From Burkholderiales bacterium UBA1834 (lineage in GTDB: Bacteria; Pseudomonadota; Gammaproteobacteria; Burkholderiales; Burkholderiaceae_C), in assembly GCA_002339015.1 (NCBI GenBank), contig DDJC01000107.1, positions 31,235 to 95,234 of the forward strand: 64,000 nucleotides of DNA. The letters run 5' to 3'. The notes below the pieces were generated by a model. The model was not told where the DNA came from. It was given only the letters and a program-made list of their open reading frames with translations, and searched no databases. The position numbers and the translations under genes are program-made. Shown here in pieces: positions 52,536 to 62,374 of the stretch (positions are counted from its first letter, which is position 1; the number at the start of each line of letters is the position of its first letter).

Positions 52536-52682
52536 GAAATCCCTCGCGTATGGAGAATTGGGCTCGATTCTCTCGGGCGGAAAGAGCGAGCCCATCGGGA
52601 GTAACGCCTAGGAGCACTCACACGCGGGCAAGCGCCGCAACTGAATGTCACCCATGTTCTGTGCCGCGTCACAGGGTGATTG

Positions 52683-52711
52683 TGCACACCTGTGCATCAA
52701 TTACCTAGAAT
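52683..52711 (+). promoter_or_regulatory. Palindrome and -10 box upstream of the 52742 gene
   Basis: TGCACA-CC-TGTGCA (52683-52696) is a perfect inverted repeat, and TAGAAT (52706-52711) fits a -10 box. The first arm sits where a -35 box would be, so it may be an operator over a weak promoter. Confidence 0.4.
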
Positions 52712-52741
52712 GCGCCCTTCGCATCCCCATCTGGAGCCGCC

Positions 52742-54361
52742 TTGACCCAACCGTCTGCCACAACACCCGTGCAGGGCCTTGTGTTCCCCGCTGCCAAGGG
52801 CACATCGCAACGGCGCTCCACGCCCACGGTCAAGCAGGTGTTGGCCGCGGCCCTGGCGCCACTGGACGCAGATGCGGCCATGCAGGTGCAAGGTGAGACA
52901 CATTGGCGCACCAGCTACCCACGGCATTTCAAACGCTGGGTAGAGGGTGCGCTGGCACAGCCCGGGGCTGCCGTGGCCAGTGCCCAGGCCGGGCTGGAAG
53001 CCGCCATGAAGGCGCTGCGCTGGTCAGCCGACGGGCAGGACATGTCCCTGTGCGATGCGTTGGATCAGTTCAAGGCAGGAAGCACGCCCCTCAGCCGCCC
53101 GCTGCAGACGCACACGCTGACCGGCCACCGAAGCGCCCTCGACACGGGCCACCCGCTGGCAATCCCCTACAAGGGCAGGCTGCTCACCGGCGCAGCACTG
53201 GCAGAGCAGGCGCGGGCTTGGGCCGTGCGCGGCATCATCGAATCCAGCGCCGCGCAAGCGCTGATCGACTGCGTCGACAACCCGCAGTGGTTCGACCTGT
53301 CTGACCGCACGCTGGTACTGCTGGGCGCCGGCAGCGAGGCCGGTCCTCTGAAGATGCTGAGCCGCTGGCGCGCGAACATCGTGGCCATCGACCTGCCCCG
53401 CCCTGGCGTGTGGGCGCGCATTGCGTCGATCGCAGAACGCGGCAATGCCGTCATCCATGTGCCGGTGACGCAGGCCGGGCCGCAGACACCCTGGACAGAG
53501 CGGGCTGGTGCAGACCTGCTCACCCATCTGCCCGACATTGCGCACTGGCTGCGCAGCTTCAAAGGCCCGCTGGACGTGGCCGCCCACTGTTACGCCGACG
53601 GAGAGCGGCACCTGCGCCTGGCCGCCGCGATGGATGCACTGCAGGCCCTGGCCTGCCAAGAGAATCCGCAGAGCACCCTCGCCTTCCTGGCCACACCCAC
53701 CGACGTGTATGCCGTGCCGCAGCACACCGCCGCGATATCGTTGGCCCGCTTCCGTGATCGTCCGCTGTTGTCAAAGCTGCTGCAGCGGGGGCTGTCGGTG
53801 GCAACGGGTGCACGCTTTTTCAAGCCCAATGTGGAGGCCATGGTGCCCAAGGGCGCCAGCGCCAAGTCGGCCGTGGTCGACAGCCTGGTGATCCAGCAGG
53901 GGCCCAATTACGCGCTGGCCAAGCGGCTGCAGCAATGGCGAGCGCTGGTGGCACGGGCTGCAGGGCATCCAGTGTCCATCAACGTGGCACCGCCCACCGA
54001 GACTTCCTCGGTGCTGAGCAACCGCGCCATCGCGGCCGGCTACCAGGCCGCCGATGTGTTCGGCGTGGAGGTGTTCCAGCCCGAGACCACCACGGCGCTG
54101 ATGGCGGCGCTGTGGGTGCACGATCTGCGCCGGGGCGCCCAGCAGACCGCGCCAGACGCGGCAGCACCAGCGCATCCGCTGGACCTGATCTCGCAGGGCG
54201 CCTGCCACGGCGGCTTCTGGACGGTGAGCTACTGCCCGCGCACCGCCCTGCCCTTTGTGGCCGTGCTGGGCTTGTTGCGGGCGTTCCGGGCCGCCATCAA
54301 GCGCTCGATCAAGCCCATGCGCCAGGCAAGGCAGCAAACCAAGCTGCTGCAGGCAGAGTAA
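52742..54361 (+). CDS. Unrecognised 539-residue protein with Rossmann-like motif
   Basis: I do not recognise this protein as a named family. A central segment, FDLSDRTLVLLGAGSEAGPLKMLSRW (about 188-213), has a beta-Gly-x-Gly-x3-Gly turn like a nucleotide-binding Rossmann fold and is followed by ANIVAIDLPRPGVW. Later segments, GPLDVAAHCYADGERHLRLAAAMDALQALA and ISQGACHGGFWTVSYCPRTALPF, look conserved. The C-terminus is basic after a hydrophobic stretch. TTG start with TGGAG upstream. No signal peptide. Dehydrogenase-like function is a guess from the motif alone. Convergent with the lipoprotein hydrolase. Confidence 0.7.
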   Translation: MTQPSATTPVQGLVFPAAKGTSQRRSTPTVKQVLAAALAPLDADAAMQVQGETHWRTSYPRHFKRWVEGALAQPGAAVASAQAGLEAAMKALRWSADGQDMSLCDALDQFKAGSTPLSRPLQTHTLTGHRSALDTGHPLAIPYKGRLLTGAALAEQARAWAVRGIIESSAAQALIDCVDNPQWFDLSDRTLVLLGAGSEAGPLKMLSRWRANIVAIDLPRPGVWARIASIAERGNAVIHVPVTQAGPQTPWTERAGADLLTHLPDIAHWLRSFKGPLDVAAHCYADGERHLRLAAAMDALQALACQENPQSTLAFLATPTDVYAVPQHTAAISLARFRDRPLLSKLLQRGLSVATGARFFKPNVEAMVPKGASAKSAVVDSLVIQQGPNYALAKRLQQWRALVARAAGHPVSINVAPPTETSSVLSNRAIAAGYQAADVFGVEVFQPETTTALMAALWVHDLRRGAQQTAPDAAAPAHPLDLISQGACHGGFWTVSYCPRTALPFVAVLGLLRAFRAAIKRSIKPMRQARQQTKLLQAE

Positions 54362-54380
54362 GCCCTTTCGGGTTCAGGCC

Positions 54381-55292
54381 TCAATGCGGCAAGGCCAAGG
54401 ATGTCCAGAGGCTTGGCCATTGCTGCGCCCAGCAGCAGGCATGGCCCGAGCCGTGCACCACGATCACGCTGGCTTGCGCATCCGCGCCCTGTCGGTCGAC
54501 GAATGAACGAGCCAGCTCGACCGGCACCACGCGATCCTGTTCACCCACCAGATGCCACTGGCGCAGCCTGGCAAGGCGGCCGGCCTCGCTGATGGGGTTC
54601 AGGGAAGCATCCAGCGGCCGCACGCCATGCAGGCGCGTCCAGGCCTGGTGATCCAGGTTGCCCGCCACGGTGACCAGCGCCACGACATCCGCACGCCTGG
54701 CGGCCAGCAGCGCCGCCACGGCACCGCCGCCCGAATAGCCCACGAGCACCAGCCGGCGGGCGCCGTGGCGCCGCTTGAGCTCATCCAAGGCCTGTGACGC
54801 GGCCTGAACGACGTGCTCCGCAAAACGGGCCGTCGTCCAGTAGCGCTGCGGGCACGGGCGGGCCGTCGCACTGCCCGTCAAGGTGTACTGACAGGGGCGG
54901 GCCAGATAGGCTGCCGCGCCTTCCGGCTGGGCCAGGGCCATCTGCAAGGCCACCGGATCGCGCGGCGTCGGATCGTCGGAAGGCGTGGAAGCCGTGACCC
55001 AGGCAAAGCCATCACCTTCGATGTAGACTGTCAAGGTGCCTTGTGGATCAAACTGCCCAAAGCGCGGCGCCACCTTCGGCCCGTAGCTGATGATGTCAAA
55101 GCTGTCCGTGGCGATGAGGCTCGCGTGCCAGCCCTTGCCGGCAGCCAGGTCATCGGCCAGCCTCAGCCGATCCTGCACAGACGGCAGTGCGGCGCAGCCC
55201 GCCATCAGGACCGCGAGGCCACAGCAGGCCAACAGCAATGACCAGGCAGACATCGCCGAGAGAGGCCGGTGCGCGCGGCTCATCCGCCTCAT
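54381..55292 (-). CDS. Alpha/beta-hydrolase lipoprotein
   Basis: The 303-residue protein has a signal segment ending in the lipobox VLMAGC and an alpha/beta-hydrolase domain with a nucleophile elbow VGYSGGGAVAALLAA, an Asp in GEQDRVVPV and a final His in VHGSGHACCW. It is probably an outer-membrane-anchored serine esterase or related hydrolase. Its ATG overlaps the stop of the TPR-glycosyltransferase gene as ATGA, which predicts translational coupling. A start three codons later is also possible. The substrate is unknown. Confidence 0.83.
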   Translation of the reverse strand: MRRMSRAHRPLSAMSAWSLLLACCGLAVLMAGCAALPSVQDRLRLADDLAAGKGWHASLIATDSFDIISYGPKVAPRFGQFDPQGTLTVYIEGDGFAWVTASTPSDDPTPRDPVALQMALAQPEGAAAYLARPCQYTLTGSATARPCPQRYWTTARFAEHVVQAASQALDELKRRHGARRLVLVGYSGGGAVAALLAARRADVVALVTVAGNLDHQAWTRLHGVRPLDASLNPISEAGRLARLRQWHLVGEQDRVVPVELARSFVDRQGADAQASVIVVHGSGHACCWAQQWPSLWTSLALPH

Positions 55293-57442
55293 CCGGCGCT
55301 CCGAGGCGCCGAACCGGGCGACAACGCGACCTTCTCGATCGCCGCCTGCACCCGGGCCAGCCCCACCTTCGCCGCATCGTACTGTGGGTTCAGTTGCAAT
55401 GCGCGGCGCAGCAGCCCCTGCGCCTCGGGCAGGCGCCCCTGCTGAAGCCGGGCCAGGCCCAGGTTGCACAGCGCCTCAGGGAAATGGGGGCGCTGCTCAA
55501 GGGCCTGCTCCAGCACGGCGGCGGCCTCCTGCGGACGATGCGACTCGACCAGCACGGCCCCCAGATTGGAGGCAGCCTCCAGGTACTGGGGATTCTGCGC
55601 AAGGGCCCGGCGGTACCAGCCCTCGGCACCTTCGAGATCCAGGGCACGCCGGGCGATGCTGCCCAGGTTGTTCAGGGATTGGGGAGTGCGAGGCTCGATG
55701 GCCAGGGCACGCTCGTGGCAGGCCCGCGCCCGCTCATCATCCCCGGCATCGAAGTAGGCGATGCCCAGGTTCGAGTGCCCGCTGACCATGGAGGGCGACA
55801 GCGCCACGGCCCGCTCACCATGCCGGATCGCATCGGACAGCCGGCCCAGCTGGCGGCTCATCTCGGCGACGTTGCTGTGAAAGACGGCTTCCCCCGGCGC
55901 CACCGCCAGGGCGCGCTGGATGATGTCGACCGCCTTGGCCGGCTGCCCTGCCTGATAAGCCACCAGGCCCAGCAGATGCAAGGCATGCGCATGGTCGGGC
56001 CTGACCTGCAGGATGGCCGTGATGACGTGCTCGGCCTCCTTCAGCCGCCCTGCACCTTGCAATTGCGCCGCGTGATGCATGGCCTGGTCGATGCGCAAGG
56101 CGGGCCCTTGCAGCAGCCCTGGTGCCCTGGTCGAGCTGTCCACGGGCGTGGATTCCGCGGCTCGCGTCGTCTGGGCGGGCAAGGCATCCGCCCGCGGATT
56201 GGGCATGGTCTTCAGAGCCTGAGCAATGCACTCGATCACAGGGGGCCAGTCACCAAAGGCCGCCTGCCTGAAGATGCGCAGTTGCGGGTACCAGGGGCTG
56301 TCCTCACGGCCCGACAGCCATCGCCACTCGTTGTCGAAGCGATCGAGCATCCAGACAGGCCTGCCCAGGCCGCCTGCCAGATGGACCATCGCGGAATCCA
56401 CGGAGATGACCAGATCCAACTCGGACACCAGGGCTGCGGAATCAGCGAAGTCGCCGAGTTCATCAGTCCAGTCGATCCAGGCGATGCTGTTGGGCACATC
56501 CGGGCGCGGATCCCCCGGCGCCCATTTCTGCAGGCTGACCCAGGCCACGCGCGGATCCTGCAGCAGTGGCGCCAGCTGGGTCAGGCGCAGGCTGCGGCGG
56601 ACATCGCGGTGATGCTGCGCACGCCCTGCCCAGGCCAGGCCAATGCGCAGCTTGTTCGGTGCCGCGGCGGCCAGGCGCTCACGCCAGTGCTGACGCGCGA
56701 CCGCAGGCGCACGCAGATAAGGTGAAGTGGCCGGGATGTTGTCGAGCCGGGTGGCAAACGCCTTGGGCAGGGACATCATGGCGCACTGCACATCCCATCC
56801 GGCGGTAGCGGGCATGCGGGTGAAGCTCACCACGCTGTCGCCAAACGACCAATCCATCAGCCGCCGGGTGGGATCAGCACAGGCAAAGCCCACCTTCCTG
56901 AAGCGCTCGGCCAGCAAAGGCAGGTAGCGAGAAAACTGAAAGGTGTCGCCGAACCCTTGTTCCGTGATGACCAGGATGGCGCGTGCCTTGTCCTGCTCGG
57001 GCGTACTGGCGGACAGCCCCTCCCACACGGGCAGCTTGCACTGGGGTTGGCCGAACTGCCCGGCCTGGTACTCCGCCGCTCCGGTCCAACGCGCTTCGTA
57101 GTTGCACCAACCTGCCTCGAACTGCCCCAGCTTGAGCTGCAGCATGCCCAGGTTCAGCCGGAACACGGCCATGTCCGGGCTCAGCGCCACCGCGCGGGTG
57201 AAATCGGCCAGAGCCTCATCCAGGCGCCCCATGTCCTGCAAGACGTAGCCGCGGGTGTTGTACGCGCTGGCAAAGGCCGGCGCACGCACCAAGGCCCGGT
57301 TCAAACACACCAGCGCTTGCTCGAACCGGTCAGCCTTGTAGTGCGCGATGCCATCGATGTGGTCAACCTCCGCGGGCGCGGGTGTGCTGGCCAGCCTGAA
57401 CGCGGCCTGAGGCGCCCCGCTGTCGTCCATCCTGGATGTCAT
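55289..57442 (-). CDS. TPR protein with central glycosyltransferase-9-like domain
   Basis: The 717-residue protein has about three TPR units at the N-terminus (for example GYVLQDMGRLDEALADFTRAV), a central GT-B-like domain (about 155-425) containing LVITEQGFGDTFQFSRYLP, IGLAWAGRAQHHRDVRRSL and LDLVISVDSAMVHLAGGLGRPVW, then six or more TPRs. The fold matches TPR-GT9/GT41-like proteins that glycosylate proteins or assist in polysaccharide work. It is transcribed away from the autotransporter gene with 198 bases between them, a layout that suggests the autotransporter as target. The start at 57442 is chosen; the lipoprotein hydrolase is coupled downstream. Confidence 0.85.
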   Translation of the reverse strand: MTSRMDDSGAPQAAFRLASTPAPAEVDHIDGIAHYKADRFEQALVCLNRALVRAPAFASAYNTRGYVLQDMGRLDEALADFTRAVALSPDMAVFRLNLGMLQLKLGQFEAGWCNYEARWTGAAEYQAGQFGQPQCKLPVWEGLSASTPEQDKARAILVITEQGFGDTFQFSRYLPLLAERFRKVGFACADPTRRLMDWSFGDSVVSFTRMPATAGWDVQCAMMSLPKAFATRLDNIPATSPYLRAPAVARQHWRERLAAAAPNKLRIGLAWAGRAQHHRDVRRSLRLTQLAPLLQDPRVAWVSLQKWAPGDPRPDVPNSIAWIDWTDELGDFADSAALVSELDLVISVDSAMVHLAGGLGRPVWMLDRFDNEWRWLSGREDSPWYPQLRIFRQAAFGDWPPVIECIAQALKTMPNPRADALPAQTTRAAESTPVDSSTRAPGLLQGPALRIDQAMHHAAQLQGAGRLKEAEHVITAILQVRPDHAHALHLLGLVAYQAGQPAKAVDIIQRALAVAPGEAVFHSNVAEMSRQLGRLSDAIRHGERAVALSPSMVSGHSNLGIAYFDAGDDERARACHERALAIEPRTPQSLNNLGSIARRALDLEGAEGWYRRALAQNPQYLEAASNLGAVLVESHRPQEAAAVLEQALEQRPHFPEALCNLGLARLQQGRLPEAQGLLRRALQLNPQYDAAKVGLARVQAAIEKVALSPGSAPRSAG

Positions 57443-57640
57443 GCCGCATTGAACCTCAAGTCTCGCCTGACCAAACAGTGAAAAAGTACCGCCCGTGGCG
57501 CTGTTATTCCCGGCGCTGCAGAGCCTTGTCCGAATAGGCAATGAGCCCGATGGCGGACGCTGGATTCACCCCTAAAGAAATCAGGGGCTTTGTCGATCCC
57601 ACTGCTGGCTCTTCCACTTATTTTCCAAGCAGGACCGTTC

Positions 57641-60223
57641 ATGAACAAGAACCACCGGGTTGTCTGGTCAGCGCATCGCCAAGCATTTGTCGTGGCCCAT
57701 GAAGCCGCCAGCAGCCGGGCGCCAGGCCCCTCCTCCAGCACGGTCGGCGCCGTGGCCAAGGCCGTCGCGGCCCTGACACTGTCCGCGGTCTCGCATCAGG
57801 CCCTGGCCATCCCGGGGTGCGCCGCCGCGGTGAGTGGTGTCATCACCATCAGCAGCGCCACTTCCTACAGTTGCAGCCTGTCGGGCGGCAACAGTGTCCT
57901 CGTGACATCGGACGGCAGCCTGGAAGGCATCTTCCTCGGCGGTGCGAGCATCGGCAGCCGTATCCAGAACGCCGGCACGGTGCTTGGGAGCTACGGCCCC
58001 GGCATCTTCCTCGAGATCGGCTCGATGGAATCGATCACCAACACCGGCACCATCCTGGCCACGGCCACCAGCAGCGGCACGCTCACGGCGGGCATCCTCG
58101 TCGATGACACCACGGTTCAAAACGGCATCTCCAACACGGGTGCCATCCTGGGTGGGCACAGCGGTGTGGACCATGGCTACGGCGTGGCGATCACCAATGG
58201 ATCGCTTGTCGGTGGGCTCGTGAACGCCGGCACCATCGCCGGTACCGGCGGTATCATGGGCTACGGCGTTGACATCGAGGGCTCGACCATCACCGGCAGC
58301 ATCAGCAACAGCGGCACCATCTCGGGCTCTGCGGTGGGCCTGCGCGCAGCGGATTCGAGCATCTCGGGTTTCATCTCGAACTACGCGGACGGTGTGATCG
58401 AGAGCCTGGGGCAAGGCATTGCCGTCGAAGGCACCGCAGTCATGGGCGGCATCTCGAACATGGGCATCATCCAAGGCGGCGAAGGCGCGCTCGCGCTCTC
58501 CAACAACAGCGCAGCCTTCAATGTCGAGAACACCGGCACGATCGATGGCGAGGTGTATCTCGGCATCAACACGCTGAACCTCAATGGGCCGTCGGGCCGT
58601 GTCATGGGTGACACCTATGGCCACGGCAGCAGCACCGTGAACGTCAACGGTACGTTCACAAGCGAGGGGCGCTTTCGCGTCGGCAATTTCAATGTAGCCT
58701 CGACCGGCGTGTTCCACCAGGCGCACGATGTGACGGTGAGCGGAGGCATGGCCACCAACCACGGCGTGTGGGATGTTGGCACAGGCTCGCAGACCATCAC
58801 CGGCAACTTTGAACAATCGTCCGGGGGCACGCTGCGCGTGGGCCTGTCAGACGCCAGCACCTATGGCTCGCTGCAGGTACGGGGCGAGGCCGCGCTGGCC
58901 GATGGGTCATCGGTGTTCGTCAACGTCATCGGTGCGCCCACGCTGGTCATCGACTCGACCATCACGGGCGTGCTGACCGCAGAAGACGGTCTGACCGCCA
59001 ATGCCTCGGCGCTGGACGTCAAGGACAACAGCGCGCTGTACAAGTTCTCTGCCGCCGCCACGAGTGACCCAGGCCATGCGTTGGACCTGATCGTGGAGAA
59101 GGATTCGGTGGGCCTGCCTGCCGCCGTGCGCTCGGCCGGCTACGTTTCGGCCGAAGGGGCCGCACAAGCGCTGCAGACCATGTTCAACGACGGTATCCCA
59201 GCGGGCATGCAGGACATCTTCGACCGCCTCAACAACATGACAGATGCGCAGGCCGCGGCCGCCGTGTCGCAGACGCTGCCCAGCATCACCGGGGCGAGCG
59301 CACAGGCCGCCGTCAGTGCGCTGCGCAGCATGAACAAGGTGATCCAGTCGCGCATCGAATCCCTGCAGGGCCTGTCGTCCGGTGACGGCGGGGCTGACCG
59401 CTACGCCTGGGCGCGTGCCTTCGGCAACTGGAGTGACCAGAACAACCGCCGCGGCGTGGCGGGCTTCAAGTCCGACACCGGGGGCCTGGTGATCGGCGCC
59501 GATGCCCCGCTGTCCGACAGGTTGCGGGCTGGTGGCGCCTTCACCTATGCCAAGAGCTCGATCAAGAGCAAGTCGACCACGGCGGCCAGCCAGGTCGATG
59601 TCGACACGTTCGAGGTGGTCGGCTATGCCAGCTACAACCTCGATCCGCACACGGACATCAATTACCAGCTCGATGTGGGCACCAACAAGGCCAGCAGTTC
59701 GCGTGAGGTGAGCTTCATGGGCACCCGCGCCAAGGCCGACTTCGACAGCGTGGTGGTGCACGGCAGCGTGGGCATCGGCCGGTTGATGCCGATCTCGCCG
59801 GCCACCAGCTGGACACCCTCGGTGCGTGTGGACTACACCCACATGCGCACCGAAGGCTACACGGAAGACGGCGCTGGCGCGCTGAACCTGGATGTCGATG
59901 CGCAGACCTACCGCGAACTGCTGCTGACGGGCGATGTCAAGGTCTCGCACCAGTTCGAGGGAGGCCTCAAGCTGCTGGCGAACGCCAGCCTGGGCTACGA
60001 CTTCATCAACAAGCAGGCCAAATCGACGTCGACCTTCACGGGAGGCGGCCCCGCCTTCGTCACGGACGGGCTGGATGTGTCGCCCTGGTTCTACCGTCTG
60101 GGCGCGGGCCTGGCCAAGGAAACGGGCCAGGGTGTCGAGTACTCCGTGCGCTATGACATGGAGGGCCGCACCTCAGGCTACCTGAACCAGTCGGTGTCGG
60201 CCAAGGTGCGCTGGGCCTTCTGA
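57641..60223 (+). CDS. Type V autotransporter with extended signal peptide
   Basis: The 860-residue protein begins with an extended signal peptide region, MNKNHRVVWSAHRQAFVVAHE, followed by a standard signal (ALTLSAVSHQALA). The passenger (about 60-500) is rich in Gly, Ser, Thr and Asn, with repeats like ISNTGAILGG, LVNAGTIAGTG and ISNSGTISGS, typical of a right-handed beta helix. The C-terminal ~280 residues form the autotransporter barrel, ending in VSAKVRWAF with the terminal Phe needed for assembly. No cysteine pair or protease motif was seen. AGGA lies eight bases before the ATG. Likely surface adhesin. Confidence 0.92.
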   Translation: MNKNHRVVWSAHRQAFVVAHEAASSRAPGPSSSTVGAVAKAVAALTLSAVSHQALAIPGCAAAVSGVITISSATSYSCSLSGGNSVLVTSDGSLEGIFLGGASIGSRIQNAGTVLGSYGPGIFLEIGSMESITNTGTILATATSSGTLTAGILVDDTTVQNGISNTGAILGGHSGVDHGYGVAITNGSLVGGLVNAGTIAGTGGIMGYGVDIEGSTITGSISNSGTISGSAVGLRAADSSISGFISNYADGVIESLGQGIAVEGTAVMGGISNMGIIQGGEGALALSNNSAAFNVENTGTIDGEVYLGINTLNLNGPSGRVMGDTYGHGSSTVNVNGTFTSEGRFRVGNFNVASTGVFHQAHDVTVSGGMATNHGVWDVGTGSQTITGNFEQSSGGTLRVGLSDASTYGSLQVRGEAALADGSSVFVNVIGAPTLVIDSTITGVLTAEDGLTANASALDVKDNSALYKFSAAATSDPGHALDLIVEKDSVGLPAAVRSAGYVSAEGAAQALQTMFNDGIPAGMQDIFDRLNNMTDAQAAAAVSQTLPSITGASAQAAVSALRSMNKVIQSRIESLQGLSSGDGGADRYAWARAFGNWSDQNNRRGVAGFKSDTGGLVIGADAPLSDRLRAGGAFTYAKSSIKSKSTTAASQVDVDTFEVVGYASYNLDPHTDINYQLDVGTNKASSSREVSFMGTRAKADFDSVVVHGSVGIGRLMPISPATSWTPSVRVDYTHMRTEGYTEDGAGALNLDVDAQTYRELLLTGDVKVSHQFEGGLKLLANASLGYDFINKQAKSTSTFTGGGPAFVTDGLDVSPWFYRLGAGLAKETGQGVEYSVRYDMEGRTSGYLNQSVSAKVRWAF

Positions 60224-60226
60224 ACG

Positions 60227-60251
60227 CCCCAGGGCCGGGCACCGGCTGGGG
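60227..60251. terminator. Bidirectional GC-rich hairpin
   Basis: CCCCAG (60227-60232) pairs with CTGGGG (60246-60251), with an inner CCGG/CCGG. It lies between the convergent autotransporter and saccharopine-dehydrogenase-like genes. No T-run on either side. Confidence 0.5.
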
Positions 60252-60261
60252 TGGACTGGGC

Positions 60262-61509
60262 TCAGTACACCTCGAAGCCCAGGCCGGCGTGCCTGGTCAA
60301 GCGTGCGATGTAGCGCTCATCGAACATCGTTGCAGGGGTCCAGAAGCCGCCAGCACGCCCCGCCTTGGCGCCGTCTTGAACATGGTCCAGCGCCAGGCTC
60401 AAGGCGGCCTGCCCCAGCATCTTGCTGGTGGAGCCATAGCCAGGGTCTCTGTCACCGGTGACCTTCACGCGCAAGGTCTGGCCTTGCGCAGAGCGGCCGA
60501 AGAAGCGGATGTCGTAGCGGCCGTTCAACTGCTGCTGCGGGCTGGGCCCCTCACCGGGCTTGGGCAGCACGAAGCGCTCCAGCGCGACACGCGTGGGCTT
60601 GAAAGCCACGCCCAGCATGAAGGCACCCAGGCCACCCACCACGCCCAGCGCCCCCAGACGCCCCTTGGCGCCGGTGCCCGTGAGCACGCCTTCGCTGTAG
60701 GTGAAGCCCTCACCATACGCCAGACCTGAGAGCGCGTTGGAGCGGAACACCACCCGCTCGTTGATCGCGGCCATCACGAAGGGCGCCACCCAGGCGCCGA
60801 AATCCTCGTCGTACACGGCGCCCGTCACGGGCCGTTGGCGTGCGGTCTGCCCATGGCCGGGCGGACACAGGGAATAAGGGTTGCGCAGCTCCTTGCGCAG
60901 GGCAGGATCCTTCGTGGCCTCACTGACCACATTGACCATGCTGGCCACCGTGCCGCCCGATGCGCCACCCTTCATGCTGCGCACGCGCATCTTGACCTCG
61001 GTGGCGGGCGCCTGGAACAGCTGGCGGAACTGCTGCTGCAGGAAGTACACCCCCATGTCCGAGGGCACGGAATCGAAGCCGCAGCAGTGCACGATGCGTG
61101 CCCCAGACTGCCTGGCCGCGCCCTCGTACCTGGCGATCATCTTGCTGATCCACTGGGCCTCGCCCGTCAGATCGCAATAGTCGGTGCCTGTTTCAGCGCA
61201 GACCTTGACCAGTGGCTCGCCATACAGCGCATAAGGCCCCACGGTCGAAACCACCACGCGCGTCTGCGCGCACATGTCACGCAACTGCGCTTCGTTGGCC
61301 GCATCGGCCACGATCACGGGCAACGACTGCCCTTGCGGCCCCAGAGACCGTTTGAGCGCTTCGAGCTTGGCCGCCGAGCGCCCCGCGATGGCCCAGCGCA
61401 CCGGCTCAGGCTGCTGCGCGAGGTAGTCCACCAAATACTTCGCCAGGATCTGGCCCACGAAGCTGGTGGCGCCGAAAACGACGATGTCATAACTGGGAAC
61501 AGTGCTCAT
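60262..61509 (-). CDS. Saccharopine dehydrogenase-like oxidoreductase
   Basis: The 415-residue protein has the NADP-binding start YDIVVFGATSFVGQILAKYL, followed by the ACTIVE-site-region features of this family (YALYGEPLVKVCAETGTDYCDLTGE and HCCGFDSVPSDMGVYFLQQQF). It resembles trans-acting enoyl reductases and membrane-associated saccharopine-dehydrogenase-like proteins that act in lipid metabolism. The substrate is unknown. AGGAGG before the ATG fixes the start. It follows crotonase by 30 bases on the minus strand, in the same lipid-metabolism group. Confidence 0.87.
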   Translation of the reverse strand: MSTVPSYDIVVFGATSFVGQILAKYLVDYLAQQPEPVRWAIAGRSAAKLEALKRSLGPQGQSLPVIVADAANEAQLRDMCAQTRVVVSTVGPYALYGEPLVKVCAETGTDYCDLTGEAQWISKMIARYEGAARQSGARIVHCCGFDSVPSDMGVYFLQQQFRQLFQAPATEVKMRVRSMKGGASGGTVASMVNVVSEATKDPALRKELRNPYSLCPPGHGQTARQRPVTGAVYDEDFGAWVAPFVMAAINERVVFRSNALSGLAYGEGFTYSEGVLTGTGAKGRLGALGVVGGLGAFMLGVAFKPTRVALERFVLPKPGEGPSPQQQLNGRYDIRFFGRSAQGQTLRVKVTGDRDPGYGSTSKMLGQAALSLALDHVQDGAKAGRAGGFWTPATMFDERYIARLTRHAGLGFEVY

Positions 61510-61539
61510 GGAGCCTCCTGTGCGCCGCGTGCCGCAGCC

Positions 61540-62355
61540 TCAGTCCTTGAAGGTGGGGGTCTGCTTGGCCATGCTGGCCATCATGGCCGCGGTCAGATCC
61601 TGCGACATCAGCATCGCCGCGTTCCAGGTGGCAATGTAGTTCAAACCTTCGGGCACGGAATGATCGCGGCTGTAGTTCAGCATCTCCTTGATGCCGCGCA
61701 CGCTCAGCGGCGACTTGGCGGCCACCAGCTCGGCCATCTCATGCACGCCGTTGTACAGCGCCTCCTGCGACTCGAACACCTTGTTGACCAGGCCAATGAC
61801 CTGCGCCTCCTGGGCATCGACCTTGCGGCCGGTGAAGGCCAGTTCGCGCACAAGCCCCTGGTTGCCCACCAGCTTGGGCAGGCGCTGCAGGGTGCCCACA
61901 TCGGCCACCATGCCGATGTCGATCTCCTTGACGGTGAAGTAGGCATCGGCACTGGCGTAGCGCATGTCGGTGCAGGTGATCAGGTCGATGCCACCGCCGA
62001 CGCAGCCGCCGTGGATGGCCGCCAGCACGGGCTTGCGGCAGCGCTCGATGCTGGTGAGCGTGTCCTGCAGCTCGAGGATCAGCTGGCGCAGCTTCTCGCG
62101 GCGGCGGCCATCGCAATCATCCTTGATGCGGTCCTGCAGGCCGATCATCATGTTCAGATCGATGCCCGAGGTGAAGTGCTTGCCCTCGCCGCGCAGCACC
62201 ACGGCGCGCACCTCGGGCGTGGCATCGGCCCACTGCATGCTGGCTCGGATGTCCTGCCACATCTGCCAGTTCATGGCGTTGGCCTTCTCGGGCCGGTTGA
62301 GCGTGAGCGTGGCCACGTGGCCCTCGATCTGCGTGCGAATGGTCTCGAATTGCAT
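61540..62355 (-). CDS. Crotonase/enoyl-CoA hydratase family protein
   Basis: The 271-residue protein has the crotonase oxyanion-hole regions AVVLRGEGKHFTSGIDL and AAIHGGCVGGGIDLITCTDMRYASADAYF, with candidate catalytic Glu residues in FTVKEIDIGMV. It probably hydrates or isomerises an enoyl-CoA ester. A dienoyl-CoA isomerase is also possible, since fadH lies two genes upstream and acts on dienoyl-CoA. The start MQFETIRTQIEG gives a normal length. Weak ribosome site. Confidence 0.9.
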   Translation of the reverse strand: MQFETIRTQIEGHVATLTLNRPEKANAMNWQMWQDIRASMQWADATPEVRAVVLRGEGKHFTSGIDLNMMIGLQDRIKDDCDGRRREKLRQLILELQDTLTSIERCRKPVLAAIHGGCVGGGIDLITCTDMRYASADAYFTVKEIDIGMVADVGTLQRLPKLVGNQGLVRELAFTGRKVDAQEAQVIGLVNKVFESQEALYNGVHEMAELVAAKSPLSVRGIKEMLNYSRDHSVPEGLNYIATWNAAMLMSQDLTAAMMASMAKQTPTFKD

Positions 62356-62374
62356 GGGGTGTCTCGCTGAAAGG

